A DNA stretch of 64,000 bases from SZUA-309 sp965230005. Lineage in GTDB: Bacteria; Pseudomonadota; Gammaproteobacteria; Pseudomonadales; Azotimanducaceae. Position 1 is the first letter of the stretch. Every line of letters begins with the position of its first letter. Positions 18,063 through 26,948 of the stretch are shown here, one piece after another. The notes under the pieces are model-generated. The model was not told the origin of the DNA and made no database searches. It was given only the letters and a program-made list of their open reading frames with translations. A program made the translations under genes and the position numbers. The stretch covers positions 4,154,001 through 4,218,000 of the forward strand of contig OZ245934.1 in the NCBI GenBank assembly GCA_965230005.1. Direction: 5' to 3'.

Positions 18063-18138
18063 GACGGCTGGCCGCTCGCTTGCTGCTGAGTCGTGGAGTA
18101 TGGTCCGTCGTCCGCAGTTTTCCAGGAGTTCGAGCGCG

Positions 18139-18879
18139 ATGGCTGCGCTCTACGACGAGATCGGCAATGGCTATGGCGCCCAGCGCCAGCCGGAACAGCG
18201 CTGGCAGGCGCACATCGAGGCTGCCCTCGGCGATGCGGCGACGGTGCTGAACGTGGGCGCCGGGGCAGGCTCCTATGAATCAAAGGATCGCAAGGTGCTC
18301 GCCCTCGAGCCGTCCTGGACCATGATCCGCCAGCGTCCCCCGGCGGCCGTGCCAGTCGTCTGCGGCCGCGCAGAGGCGCTGCCCTTCGCCGATCGCAGTT
18401 TTGCCGCAGCGACGGCGCTGCTCACGGTGCATCACTGGCAGGATCTCGCACAGGGGCTCGAAGAGCTTCGTCGCGTTGCCTCGAAGCAGCTGATCCTGAC
18501 CTGGGATGCAGCGGTTTTTGCGGAATTCTGGCTCATCCGCGACTACCTGCCGGAAATTGCCGACTACGAAGCCGGTATCGCCACGCTGGACGACGTCACC
18601 TGTCTGTTACCGGGCACGGTGGTGCAGCCCATGCCCGTTCCCGCGGCCTGTGCGGACGGTGTGCTTGGCGCCTTCTGGCGGCGGCCCGGTGCCTATCTGG
18701 ATCCCGCCGTACGCAGCGCCACTTCGGGCATCGCGCTGCTCGATGAGGCGGTTGTAGCCGCGGCCATGCAGCGGCTGGCCGCCGACCTCGAGAGCGGCCG
18801 TTGGCAGGCGGCGCACGGAGAGCTTCTGGCCCTCGAGAGTCTGGATCTCGGCTATCGCCTGGTGCTTGCGTCGGCATGA
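18139..18879 (+). CDS. SAM-dependent class I methyltransferase
   Basis: About 246 residues. Motif I is VLNVGAGAGSYE (about residues 37-48), followed by LALEPSWTMI (ribose-binding acidic residue), CGRAEALPFADRSFAAA (motif II/III) and HHWQDLAQGLEELRRV. This is the UbiE/Methyltransf_11 arrangement. I chose the ATG at 18139 because AGGAG lies ten bases upstream. Substrate unknown. It heads a same-strand run of small enzyme genes to 21969. Confidence 0.8.
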   Translation: MAALYDEIGNGYGAQRQPEQRWQAHIEAALGDAATVLNVGAGAGSYESKDRKVLALEPSWTMIRQRPPAAVPVVCGRAEALPFADRSFAAATALLTVHHWQDLAQGLEELRRVASKQLILTWDAAVFAEFWLIRDYLPEIADYEAGIATLDDVTCLLPGTVVQPMPVPAACADGVLGAFWRRPGAYLDPAVRSATSGIALLDEAVVAAAMQRLAADLESGRWQAAHGELLALESLDLGYRLVLASA

Positions 18880-18934
18880 TCAGGGTTGCTCAAGAACCGG
18901 CGGTCGAGCCGGTATCCCGGCGCAAGGCGCGGCC

Positions 18935-19555
18935 ATGACGATCACGACGCTGCTGCTTGATGCCGATGGCGTGGTGCAGCAGCCGCCCGGTGACTGGCGG
19001 CAGGGTCTGACCGCCCTCTGCGGACAGTCCGGCGCTGAGGAGCAGTTTCTCGCGGAGATTTTCGAGGCGGAAGGGCCGGCGCTCCGCTCGCCCGTTGACT
19101 TCGCACCGCGCCTGGCGGCCGTGCTCGAGCGATGGCAGAGCCAGGCCAGTCTCGAAGAGGCGCTTCTGCACTGGCAGCGTATCGAGCCCAGCGACGCCGT
19201 GTTGTCGCTTGTCAGTGATCTGCGTGCGCGGGGCATCCTGGTCGGGCTGGCCACGAATCAGCAGCGGCGGCGCGCGGATTACATGACGGAAGCGCTGGGC
19301 TACGGCGAGCGCTTCGATGCGTTGTTCTTCTCTTATCGCATGGGCCACGCGAAGCCTGAGACTGAGTACTTCGAAGCGGTGCTGGCAGAGCTTGGCCGTC
19401 GTCCGGAAGAGGTGCTGTTCATCGACGATCATCAGAGGAACGTGGACGTCGCCCGGTCGCTGGGCCTGGCTGCGGAGGTCTTCGAACTTTCCACCGGCAT
19501 CGGCGCACTGGAAGCCCTGCTGCAGGCCCACCGGCTCTGGGAGTTGCGGCCGTGA
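18935..19555 (+). CDS. HAD-superfamily hydrolase
   Basis: 206 residues. Motif I is LLLDADGVV (nucleophile D9, acid D11), motif II is LATNQ, the motif III lysine lies in HAKPETEYF, and motif IV is FIDDHQRNVDVARSLG. The helical cap after motif I is the subclass I type. The Asp at the +2 position marks a phosphatase rather than a dehalogenase; the substrate is probably a small phosphorylated metabolite. Its stop overlaps the GTG of the next gene (GTGA), so the two are co-translated. Confidence 0.82.
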   Translation: MTITTLLLDADGVVQQPPGDWRQGLTALCGQSGAEEQFLAEIFEAEGPALRSPVDFAPRLAAVLERWQSQASLEEALLHWQRIEPSDAVLSLVSDLRARGILVGLATNQQRRRADYMTEALGYGERFDALFFSYRMGHAKPETEYFEAVLAELGRRPEEVLFIDDHQRNVDVARSLGLAAEVFELSTGIGALEALLQAHRLWELRP

Positions 19556-20157
19556 GTGGGCCGGCGTACCGCATCCGCGTCGCAACGGCCGCCGACGTGC
19601 CGGTGCTGCCCGCCATTGAAGTCGCCGCCGGAAAGCTTTTCCCCGCCACGCGGATTCCGGATCCGGAGGCGCATCTGCCGGAGGCGGACCTCGAACGGGC
19701 CCGTCAGAGCAGCCTGCTGTTCGTGGTCGTGCCCGCACTGCAGCCCCCCGCGGGGGGCACCGGGCGGGCAGCCTGCGAGGCGCAGGGAGCCGATGATCGG
19801 CCGGTTGGTTTTGCGGTCTGCGAAGCAGGCGACGCTGAGCTGCACCTTGTGGAACTGTCCGTGCATCCGGATCACGGACGACGCGGCCTCGGGCGGCGCC
19901 TGGTGGAGCGGGTGATCGAAGAGGCCATCTCACGCAGCCTCGAAGCAGTGACCCTCACGACCTTCGCCGACCTGCCCTGGAACGGGCCTTTCTATGCATC
20001 CATGGGTTTTGAAGTGCTCTCCGAGCAGGCGCTGACGCCGTTTCTTGCCCGTGCGCTGGACGAGGAACGGGCGCTGGGATTGACCGAGCGGGTCGCCATG
20101 CGGCTTGCTGTCACGGACGACGAAAGAGAAGGGGGTGCACGTGGCTTTCGAGGGTAG
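19552..20157 (+). CDS. GNAT-family N-acetyltransferase
   Basis: 201 residues from GTG, overlapping the HAD gene by four bases. The GNAT core is clear: ELHLVELSVHPDHGRRGLGRRLVERVIEEA (motif A, given here as two adjoining pieces ELHLVELSVHPDH and GRRGLGRRL), then TLTTFADLPWNGPFYASMGF. An Ala/Pro/Gly-rich insert (about residues 62-80) separates the N-terminal strands. Substrate unknown. Its end overlaps the next gene by 17 bases. Confidence 0.8.
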   Translation: MSGPAYRIRVATAADVPVLPAIEVAAGKLFPATRIPDPEAHLPEADLERARQSSLLFVVVPALQPPAGGTGRAACEAQGADDRPVGFAVCEAGDAELHLVELSVHPDHGRRGLGRRLVERVIEEAISRSLEAVTLTTFADLPWNGPFYASMGFEVLSEQALTPFLARALDEERALGLTERVAMRLAVTDDEREGGARGFRG

Positions 20158-20572
20158 CTGTCTGTGCGGTGCCGTCCGCTATGGGATCCATCGGCGCCAT
20201 CTCAAAGCCATGCACTGCTACTGCGCCATGTGCCGGAAAGCGCATGGCACCGCGTTTTCCACCCACGCCGTTGCACGACCGGAACAGATCGAGTGGCTGA
20301 GCGGTCATGACGGGCTGCGGGCCTTCGAGTCGTCGCCTGGCGCTGTGCGCGCGTTCTGCCCGACCTGCGGCACCCATATGCTCGTCCATGGCCAGACGGG
20401 TGACGGTACGCATGCGATTCCTGCGGGCACCCTCGAAGGAGATCCGGCGCTCACGATTCTCGGCCACATGTTCACAGAAGACGAAGTGAGCTGGGTCCGG
20501 CTCGATGACGACCTGCCGCGCTATGGCGGCTGGCCACCGGGCTTCGGCCCGGCTGCCGGCGGACCTTCGTGA
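20141..20572 (+). CDS. GFA-family (glutathione-dependent formaldehyde-activating-like) zinc protein
   Basis: About 143 residues from GTG at 20141, six bases after AAGGGG. Zinc cysteines occupy the expected places: C7 and C9 in CLCGAV, C26, C28 and C31 in HCYCAMCRKAHG, and C73 and C76 in FCPTCGTHM. This is the GFA/CENP-V fold. The family name derives from an enzyme adding glutathione to formaldehyde, but most members have unproved functions. It overlaps the GNAT gene and is probably in the same transcript. Confidence 0.82.
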   Translation: MAFEGSCLCGAVRYGIHRRHLKAMHCYCAMCRKAHGTAFSTHAVARPEQIEWLSGHDGLRAFESSPGAVRAFCPTCGTHMLVHGQTGDGTHAIPAGTLEGDPALTILGHMFTEDEVSWVRLDDDLPRYGGWPPGFGPAAGGPS

Positions 20573-20641
20573 GCAGCATGGCCCGAATCGCCGGCAAATC
20601 TCGCCGCGCACCCATTCAGCAGGCGTCCAGAAGGAACCCTC

Positions 20642-21109
20642 ATGGCAAAGATCTCTGACGCATTGCGCCTGACGCCGGAAGAGGTGAATACGCTCATGAC
20701 CGGGGAAAGCAGGCTCCGTATCGCGACCATTGGTCCCGGCTCGGACATCAACCTCACGCCCATGACCTTCGGCTGGGCGGACGGTCGCGTCTACATCTTC
20801 GGTCGGGGCCAGAAAGTCGCCAACCTGCGCCGCAATCCGACCGCCACGGTGCTGGTGGATGTGGGCGACGCCTGGCGGGAGCTGAAAGGCGTCATGCTGC
20901 GCGGTCAGGCCCGCGTCCTCGAAGATCAGGCCGCCGAGCTGGCGGATCCGGGGCTTGCGGCAGCGCGCCTCAATCTTGGCGAGAAACACGGGCTCCGGGA
21001 CGCGTCTGGTCGCCCGATAGGCTACGAGGCCACGGCAGCGGGCCGCAGCCGGCGCTGGATTGTTTTCACGCCGGAGAAGTTCGTCAGCTGGGACAACGCC
21101 CGTCTCTGA
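20642..21109 (+). CDS. pyridoxamine 5'-phosphate oxidase-like (split-barrel flavin) protein
   Basis: 155 residues of the PNPOx-like split beta-barrel family. Segments RLRIATIGPGSDINLTPMTF, GRVYIFGRGQKVANLRRNPTA and TVLVDVGD form the flavin-binding barrel. The C-terminus (RRWIVFTPEKFVSWDNARL) is typical of F420/FMN-dependent PPOX-class proteins. Cofactor (FMN or F420) and substrate cannot be told from sequence alone. The ATG at 20642 follows AAGGAA. Confidence 0.75.
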   Translation: MAKISDALRLTPEEVNTLMTGESRLRIATIGPGSDINLTPMTFGWADGRVYIFGRGQKVANLRRNPTATVLVDVGDAWRELKGVMLRGQARVLEDQAAELADPGLAAARLNLGEKHGLRDASGRPIGYEATAAGRSRRWIVFTPEKFVSWDNARL

Positions 21110-21135
21110 TCGAACGCCAGCACAGGAGAGCGGAA

Positions 21136-21969
21136 ATGGAACTCACCATCGTCGATGTTTTTGCGGAGCGGCCGCTGGCGGGTAATCAGCTGGCGGTGGT
21201 CCGGAATCCCGGGGATCTCAGCAGCGCGCAGATGCAGGCCATCGCCCGGGAGATGAACTTCTCCGAAACCACTTTCGTGACCCGGGAGGGGGACGGCGAG
21301 GCCGACGTCCGGATCTTTACGCCGGCGCAGGAGCTGCCTTTCGCCGGCCATCCCACCGTGGGCACCGCCTGGGTGCTCGCTGAAGGCGCCGGCACCTACA
21401 CGCTCAAGCTCCCGGCGGGCGCCGTGCCGGTCGTTTTCGATGCAGGCATCGGATGGATGACGCCACCGCCAGTGGTTCTGGGCGAGCACTTCGATGCGGC
21501 CCGCGCCGCCGAGCTGATCGGCCTTGGCGAAGGCGATCTCGATCCGGCGCACCCGGTGCGCTTCGCGGAGGTGGGCCCGCGCTTCATCCTCATCGGCCTG
21601 AAGAATCTGGCGGCACTGAAAGCAGCGCGCTTGAACGGTGACCTTCATGCCAGGTATCTGGCCGAGGGTCTGTCCGTGCAGTGCGTGTTCGTCTTTACGA
21701 GCGAGGCTTATAGCGCCGACGCGGACTATGCGAGTCGCATGTTCTTCAACACCGGCGGAATTCGTGAAGACCCGGCTACCGGCAGCGCCAACACCGCCTT
21801 TGCCGCCTATCTCCGGGATCTCAAAGGGGCGCCGTTCCGGGCCGTGGTGGACCAGGGGGTTGAGATGTTGCGGCCGTCGCGTCTCTATCTCGCCGTCGAC
21901 GACACGCTGCGTGTCGGTGGCCGGACGCAGCTCGTCTCCACCGGCCGCTTTGCTCCAGGTCTTTTTTAG
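21136..21969 (+). CDS. PhzF-family isomerase/epimerase-like protein
   Basis: 277 residues, two similar alpha/beta domains of the PhzF/DAP-epimerase fold. The conserved glutamate is E44 in MNFSETTFV. Other family marks are VFAERPLAGNQLAVV at the N-terminus, IFTPAQELPFAGHPTVG (about 57-73) and EDPATGSANTA (about 212-222). PhzF proper isomerises trans-2,3-dihydro-3-hydroxyanthranilate in phenazine synthesis, but no other phz genes are here, so a different substrate is likely. GGAGA-type ribosome site before the ATG. Confidence 0.85.
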   Translation: MELTIVDVFAERPLAGNQLAVVRNPGDLSSAQMQAIAREMNFSETTFVTREGDGEADVRIFTPAQELPFAGHPTVGTAWVLAEGAGTYTLKLPAGAVPVVFDAGIGWMTPPPVVLGEHFDAARAAELIGLGEGDLDPAHPVRFAEVGPRFILIGLKNLAALKAARLNGDLHARYLAEGLSVQCVFVFTSEAYSADADYASRMFFNTGGIREDPATGSANTAFAAYLRDLKGAPFRAVVDQGVEMLRPSRLYLAVDDTLRVGGRTQLVSTGRFAPGLF

Positions 21970-22040
21970 CGACTGAACTGCGGCGCCGCCTGGCCCAGGG
22001 CGCGCTGAGCGTCCCAGCAGCTGGGCGTCGCCCGTGTGGC

Positions 22041-23573
22041 CTACGCCAGTCCAAGCCTCGTGAGCTGCTCTGCGGGTGCTTCGAGCGCCTCGAGCGCGGT
22101 ACGCAACAGGTCCTGGAGTCGTGCCTCCTCGGCGCCGCCGAGACGATTCTCGAGTTCCTCAGGATCGTTGTGCAGATCGTAGAGGCAGTGCCAGTCCGTT
22201 TTCTGACCGGCACACCAGTAGGGCAGCAGATCGCCGGGTTGAAAGGGCTGGCGGATCACGGGCACGTCAGAGCCGGGCATGAAGTCGAGGAAGGCGTTGC
22301 GGTTCGGCTTCGGCAGCTTGAGGGAAGGCATCTGCGTGACCGGCATGGTGGACCAGCGGTTCGACCACATGGACAGCGGCAGGTTGTCGTCGCTGACCGG
22401 GCAACGGGCGTATTTGTGGCGGCCGTCGTGCACGTGCACCCAGCGTCCGTAAATGCCGGAAACTGCCCACTCGCGGATCGAGGTCGCCGTGCCTTCCAGC
22501 AGCGGGCGCAGCGACTCCCCGTGGGTGACGTGGCCCGGTGTGACGTCGAAGAGATCGCAGAGCGTTGCATGGATGTCGACGTTGGTGGTCAGCGCCTCCA
22601 CCTGCCCGGGGGCAATACCCGGCCAGCTGATGAGCAGCGGCGTGTGGCCCATGGTTTCGAAAATCGGCACTGCGGGTTTCCCGAAGATGTCCCGTTCGCC
22701 GAGGTAGTGGCCGTGGTCCGTACAGACGATGACGGCCGTGCTCTCCCAGAGATCGCAGGCGTCCAGCGTGTCGAGCAGCTGGCCGAACCAGTGATCGATC
22801 ATGGACAGCTTGGAGCCATAGTTGGCGCGAACGTGGTGGGCCTCGCGCTCGCTGAGAAGACCTCGCTCAGTGGTCTTGACGGAATAGGGTGGCCAGATCA
22901 GCAGCTCCTCGGACCAGTCCGGGTCGTAGCGGTTTGCCCAGGGCGCTGGTGTGTCGAAGGGTTCATGGGGATCGAACTCGTCGACGAACAACAGGAAGGG
23001 GGCGGCGTCCTCGTCGCTGGCGTGGCCGCTGATCCAGTCCGCGGCGGCCTGCATGGTTTTGGGGCCCGGGAAGTCGGCCTCTTCTTTGAACCAGGTGCGC
23101 GAGACGTTGTAGTACTGATTGTGACCTTTGCTGGCCGGTAGCGCCGGGGCACCAAGCCAGGAAGGATCCGGGCGCGTTTTCCAGGGGTCGTTCTCGTGGC
23201 CGCGCAGGTAATCCCAGCCACGGAACTCCGTGTGATAGTTCTCGCCGCCGGTCTCGAAGAGATGTGGGTGGTCGCTGATCAGCATGGTCGTCACCCCCTG
23301 CTCCCGGAGCGGCGCCGTCACCGGCTCTTCCCAGAGCTCGATGGAACCCCAGGGCCGCCAGAGGAAATCGAGGGCGCCGACGAGGATGTCGTGGCGCGCC
23401 GGCATACAGGGCAGCGAGCCGACGAAGTGGTTGTCGAAGCGGGTTGCCTGGGCGGCAAAGCGATCGAGATTGGGTGTTTCGAATTCGCGCCCGCCATAGC
23501 AGCCGAGCATGTGCCGGTTGGTGCTGTCGAGCAGCACCACCACGGCGTTCTTCGGTTTCTGCGCCTTGCTCAT
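22041..23573 (-). CDS. sulfatase
   Basis: 510 residues of the type I sulfatase/alkaline phosphatase superfamily. The sulfatase signature CMPAR (C56 to R60) supplies the cysteine that is converted to formylglycine. An N-terminal metal motif VVLLDSTNRHMLGCYGG and the later CTDHGHYLGERDIFGKP provide calcium ligands. There is no signal peptide, so the enzyme appears cytosolic. The ATG at 23573 was preferred because GGGGGAGAGG precedes it; an ATG at 23588 has no such site. Substrate (a sulfate or phosphonate ester) unknown. No maturase gene is adjacent. Confidence 0.88.
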   Translation of the reverse strand: MSKAQKPKNAVVVLLDSTNRHMLGCYGGREFETPNLDRFAAQATRFDNHFVGSLPCMPARHDILVGALDFLWRPWGSIELWEEPVTAPLREQGVTTMLISDHPHLFETGGENYHTEFRGWDYLRGHENDPWKTRPDPSWLGAPALPASKGHNQYYNVSRTWFKEEADFPGPKTMQAAADWISGHASDEDAAPFLLFVDEFDPHEPFDTPAPWANRYDPDWSEELLIWPPYSVKTTERGLLSEREAHHVRANYGSKLSMIDHWFGQLLDTLDACDLWESTAVIVCTDHGHYLGERDIFGKPAVPIFETMGHTPLLISWPGIAPGQVEALTTNVDIHATLCDLFDVTPGHVTHGESLRPLLEGTATSIREWAVSGIYGRWVHVHDGRHKYARCPVSDDNLPLSMWSNRWSTMPVTQMPSLKLPKPNRNAFLDFMPGSDVPVIRQPFQPGDLLPYWCAGQKTDWHCLYDLHNDPEELENRLGGAEEARLQDLLRTALEALEAPAEQLTRLGLA

Positions 23574-23607
23574 GAACCTCTCCCCCATCGAACCGGCAGC
23601 AGGAGTG

Positions 23608-24348
23608 TTACATGCCGCGGAATAGATGTCCGTACTTCGCTGAGGTGCGTAACAACTCCGGGCGAGAGTGAAGCGTTAAGGTATAGCGGCCGCGGAGATC
23701 CCGCCGTGCCTCACTGATCTCCGCCACACGGACAATCGTGCTGCGATGCACACGCCAGAAAGTGCGTGGGTCGAGCGACGCTTCGAGCTCGCGGATACTG
23801 GTTCGGATCAGGTGCTCTCGTGTCGGTGTGATGACGGACGTGTATTTGCCGTCGGCTTTGAAGTAGCACACCGAATCCACAGGCACGAGCTCTGTCGTTT
23901 CGCCGGTCTGGGTGCGCACCCAGCCGAGGTAATCTCCCGGATCCTTTGCGAGCGCCCGCAGCACGTCTCGAATTGTGTCTGTCCCGAGGTCATCGCTCGT
24001 CGTTTTCAGGCGCTCTATGGTTTTCTCGAGCCTGTCGTCTGCCACCGGTTTCAGCAGATAGTCCACCGCGGCAGCTTCGAAGGCGTTGACGGCGTACTCA
24101 TCGAAAGCGGTGACGAAGACCACGCGGATCTCCGGGTGCAGCTGCTCAGCCACCTGCAGACCTGACAATCCCGGCATCTGGATGTCGAGGAAGACGATGT
24201 CCGGCGCGAGCTCTTCTGCCATGGCGAGGGCCTGACGGCCATTGGCTGCGCTGCCGAGGACTTCGAGCTCCGGCCAGAGCTCGCCGAGTTTGCGTGCGAG
24301 ATAACGGCTCAGGGTTTCTTCGTCGTCGACGAGCAGCGCGGTGGTCAC
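23608..24348 (-). CDS. LytTR-type response regulator
   Basis: 246 residues. Receiver domain (1-about 120): acidic pocket D8/D9, phospho-acceptor D55 in VFLDIQMPG, and YLLKP near 100. The LytTR DNA-binding domain follows (about 145-246): VCYFKADGKYTSVIT, then RVHRSTIVRV and a C-terminal strand. Partner is the LytS-type kinase just upstream, overlapping by four bases. The last gene of the run DUF2141 - carotenoid oxygenase - kinase - regulator, so it probably responds to a cue linked to those enzymes (inference). Confidence 0.9.
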   Translation of the reverse strand: MTTALLVDDEETLSRYLARKLGELWPELEVLGSAANGRQALAMAEELAPDIVFLDIQMPGLSGLQVAEQLHPEIRVVFVTAFDEYAVNAFEAAAVDYLLKPVADDRLEKTIERLKTTSDDLGTDTIRDVLRALAKDPGDYLGWVRTQTGETTELVPVDSVCYFKADGKYTSVITPTREHLIRTSIRELEASLDPRTFWRVHRSTIVRVAEISEARRDLRGRYTLTLHSRPELLRTSAKYGHLFRGM

Positions 24349-25442
24349 GGTTGTGCTACCGCCGCGGCGGCGATGCTTGTAGCGCCGTCCGTCAGATCGT
24401 TCCTGGGCAGCGTCAAGGTGGCGATGGTACCTGTGGGCGTGTTCTCCGTGAGTGTCAGTCGGGCGGCGTCACCGAAAAGGGCGGTGAGTCTCTCCTGCAC
24501 GTTGGCGATGCCAACATTGAAGCCATCGCCAGGCTCAGTGCGTGTGCCTCCCGCCAGGCCAGCGCCGATGTCGCTGATCACGATCTCGAGGGCCTGCTCA
24601 GAGGCGGTGGCGCTGATCGTGACTTCGCCGCCTGCTTCCAGCGGTTCGATGCCATGTTTTACCGCGTTTTCCACAAGCGGCTGCAGCAGCATTGGCGGTA
24701 CCGGCAGGGCGCGAAGGGTTTGCTCGACGTCGATGTGCCAGCGCAGGCGTTCACCCATGCGAACGCCGTTGATGGCGAGCAGCGCTTCGATGATGTTGAG
24801 TTCATCATCGAGGGTGATGACTGCCTTGCGGGTCCGCTGAAGGGTGCTTCGCAGCAGGGTGGTCAGGCGCAGAAGGGTCGATTCTGCGGCTGTCGGGTCC
24901 TCACGGATCATGCCGATGACGTTCGACAGGGTGTTGAAAAGAAAGTGCGGCTCGATCTGCGCCTGGAGCAGTTTGAGCTCAGTTTCCAGAAGGGTCTTTT
25001 CCCGATTCAGGCGTTGCGACTCCGCCTCCGCCAGCAACATTCGTGACTCCTTCAAGCGCTCCTGGGTCTGAAAAAAGAGGAATCCGAGCGTACCGAAGAA
25101 GAGACCCAGAAGTAGCGTGGCGTGGCCTTCGAAGAAGGTGCCGCCGTCGTCGACAACCAGTAGACCGCCGATCAGAACACCGGTACCGATGCCGACCGCG
25201 GCCGTCAGAGTCAGTGCTGCAAGCGGCGGCATAAAGCGCATGAGCACCGGTTGCAGGAACACGGATACCGTGGTGATGGAATAACCGATGATGAGCGAAA
25301 TGAGGATCGCGCCCCAGAGCGGTGACGCCACGCCGAGCGCCCAGATCAATATGCCGATGGCGACAGAGAAAACCGTGGTGCGTGCATAGGCCGGCAGTAC
25401 CGCTCGCCCTGCGTGTGGTGGGCGCTCAGACGAATTTTGCAT
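24345..25442 (-). CDS. LytS/YehU-type sensor histidine kinase
   Basis: 365 residues. About five N-terminal membrane helices (residues 20-150) lead into a coiled-coil (ERLKESRMLLAEAESQRLNR) and the His_kinase domain with LQAQIEPHFLFNTLSNVIG, the phospho-acceptor His being in EPHFLFN. The HATPase_c domain has LLQPLVENAVKHGIEP (N box) and IGAGLAG. No separate sensory domain is visible, so sensing is likely through the membrane part. The ATG at 25442 overlaps the carotenoid oxygenase end by 17 bases; the stop overlaps the regulator by four. Confidence 0.88.
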   Translation of the reverse strand: MQNSSERPPHAGRAVLPAYARTTVFSVAIGILIWALGVASPLWGAILISLIIGYSITTVSVFLQPVLMRFMPPLAALTLTAAVGIGTGVLIGGLLVVDDGGTFFEGHATLLLGLFFGTLGFLFFQTQERLKESRMLLAEAESQRLNREKTLLETELKLLQAQIEPHFLFNTLSNVIGMIREDPTAAESTLLRLTTLLRSTLQRTRKAVITLDDELNIIEALLAINGVRMGERLRWHIDVEQTLRALPVPPMLLQPLVENAVKHGIEPLEAGGEVTISATASEQALEIVISDIGAGLAGGTRTEPGDGFNVGIANVQERLTALFGDAARLTLTENTPTGTIATLTLPRNDLTDGATSIAAAAVAQP

Positions 25443-26937
25443 GCAGGCCCAGAGGCAGCGCGTAGGGCAAAGCTGCCGTGACCACGGGTCCATCTGCGAG
25501 TGCTTCTGCGCGGAACACCCGCAGCTCAGAGCGTTCCTCGCGGTAGTTCAGAGCGCTGCCGACGATCCAACCGCCCTGCTCGGGGCGACGGCTTTGCTCA
25601 GGAACGTAAATGTGCTCTTCCGGGATGACGCCGTTAGGGTAGCGGTAAGTTTCGAGCTTGCCGCTGTCGAAATCGAAGCGTGAGACTTCGTTCAGCATGC
25701 TGTGGTCCGTTTCCCCCTGGCCGGTGAGCATGACGATTTTCGAGTATCTCCGGCCGCTGACGCGAGGGTCAATGACCGGGAACTCACTGGCGGTGCTGGC
25801 ATCGAGAAGCGGTGTTTCCGTGACGCTGCTTCGCTTGAGGTCGATACGGTACTGGTAGTGCTGCGTCTCGCGGCTGTCGTCGCTGACCTCCCCACGCATG
25901 ATCGTCCGGAAGCCTTTGAGCATGACGCCCGGATCCGGCGCCCGAGCCGCATCGAAGCGTATGATGCCGTCGCTGTCTTCCCAGGCGTTGCCGTAATGGA
26001 ATATCCACTGGGCGGGCAACTCCATGGAGCGGTGGTTGCTGAAGTCGTTTTTGTCGACGACGAGTACTCGCGTTGGGCGATCGGGATGCCACTTGTGCGC
26101 ATCGAGGAAGGCGCCAGGGCCCTCGGGTTCGAAGTGCAGCGGTGGGATCAGCAGCACGATGTGGCGCTCCGTCACCAGGAAGTCGTGAGGGGCACTGATC
26201 GGGTCGCAGTCGACGAGTCCTGCCTTCACGAGCTTGCCTGCCTTCGAAATGTGCCAGAGCACGAGTTTCCTGGCCGAGCTGACGTAGCCGAAATTCCACA
26301 GCGTGCCGTCCGGTTCCACCCGCGGGTGTGCAGAGAAAGGCAGACCTTCTGTTTCCGGAGAGAAACGATGCAGGCCCTTCGTCTCCAGCGTCTCGGCGTT
26401 CATTGACCAGGGCGACCCTGCTTCCCAGAGCGCGTAGAGCTCGCCGTGGTGGGCCAGGACGCTGATGTTGGCCACATTGATGAGGTCCGGGCTCGTCACG
26501 GGCTTCGGATTGGGCGGGATCGTGGCGAAGCCTCGATAGAGGGCGCGCCCGGCGTCGAGCTCGGCCAAGTACTTGCGGGTAGCGATCATGCGCGCCTCAT
26601 GGCGAATGCCGCCAGGGCCGATGCGCCAGGCCTGCAGCATGCCGTCGCCGTCAAACCAATGGTGGTAGCGGAACTCACCGATCTCGTGGCGCGCAGGCCC
26701 GTTTCGAAACAGCGTGCCCTCGAGGCCTTCCGGCATGGTGCCTTCGACAGTGGCGGGCGCGTTGTACGCCTCCCGCTCTACGGAGCGGAAGGCAAGCAGC
26801 CAGGGTTCGCGCTCGAGGGCCGTGGCGAAGGCTTCTTTCCAGGAGTCCAGGGCATGGACGAGCCTTGGCAGTGCCGAACCTGCGGCACCAATCACCATGG
26901 CGACAGTCGCCCGATGTATGAATTGTCTACGCAGCAT
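25426..26937 (-). CDS. carotenoid cleavage oxygenase (RPE65/CCD family)
   Basis: 503 residues, a non-haem iron dioxygenase of the seven-bladed propeller family. All four iron-binding histidines are present: H204 (FSAHPRVEP), H251 (SAPHDFLV), H314 (IFHYGNAWED) and H499 (LGLHAKFV). An N-terminal RRQFIHRATVAMVIGAAGSA looks like a Tat-type signal (twin Arg then hydrophobic stretch), so export with bound iron is possible. The family cleaves carotenoid, apocarotenoid or stilbene double bonds; the substrate is not set by sequence. Directly behind a DUF2141 gene and overlapping a sensor-kinase gene. Confidence 0.9.
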   Translation of the reverse strand: MLRRQFIHRATVAMVIGAAGSALPRLVHALDSWKEAFATALEREPWLLAFRSVEREAYNAPATVEGTMPEGLEGTLFRNGPARHEIGEFRYHHWFDGDGMLQAWRIGPGGIRHEARMIATRKYLAELDAGRALYRGFATIPPNPKPVTSPDLINVANISVLAHHGELYALWEAGSPWSMNAETLETKGLHRFSPETEGLPFSAHPRVEPDGTLWNFGYVSSARKLVLWHISKAGKLVKAGLVDCDPISAPHDFLVTERHIVLLIPPLHFEPEGPGAFLDAHKWHPDRPTRVLVVDKNDFSNHRSMELPAQWIFHYGNAWEDSDGIIRFDAARAPDPGVMLKGFRTIMRGEVSDDSRETQHYQYRIDLKRSSVTETPLLDASTASEFPVIDPRVSGRRYSKIVMLTGQGETDHSMLNEVSRFDFDSGKLETYRYPNGVIPEEHIYVPEQSRRPEQGGWIVGSALNYREERSELRVFRAEALADGPVVTAALPYALPLGLHAKFV

Positions 26938-26948
26938 GGCTACCTCGC

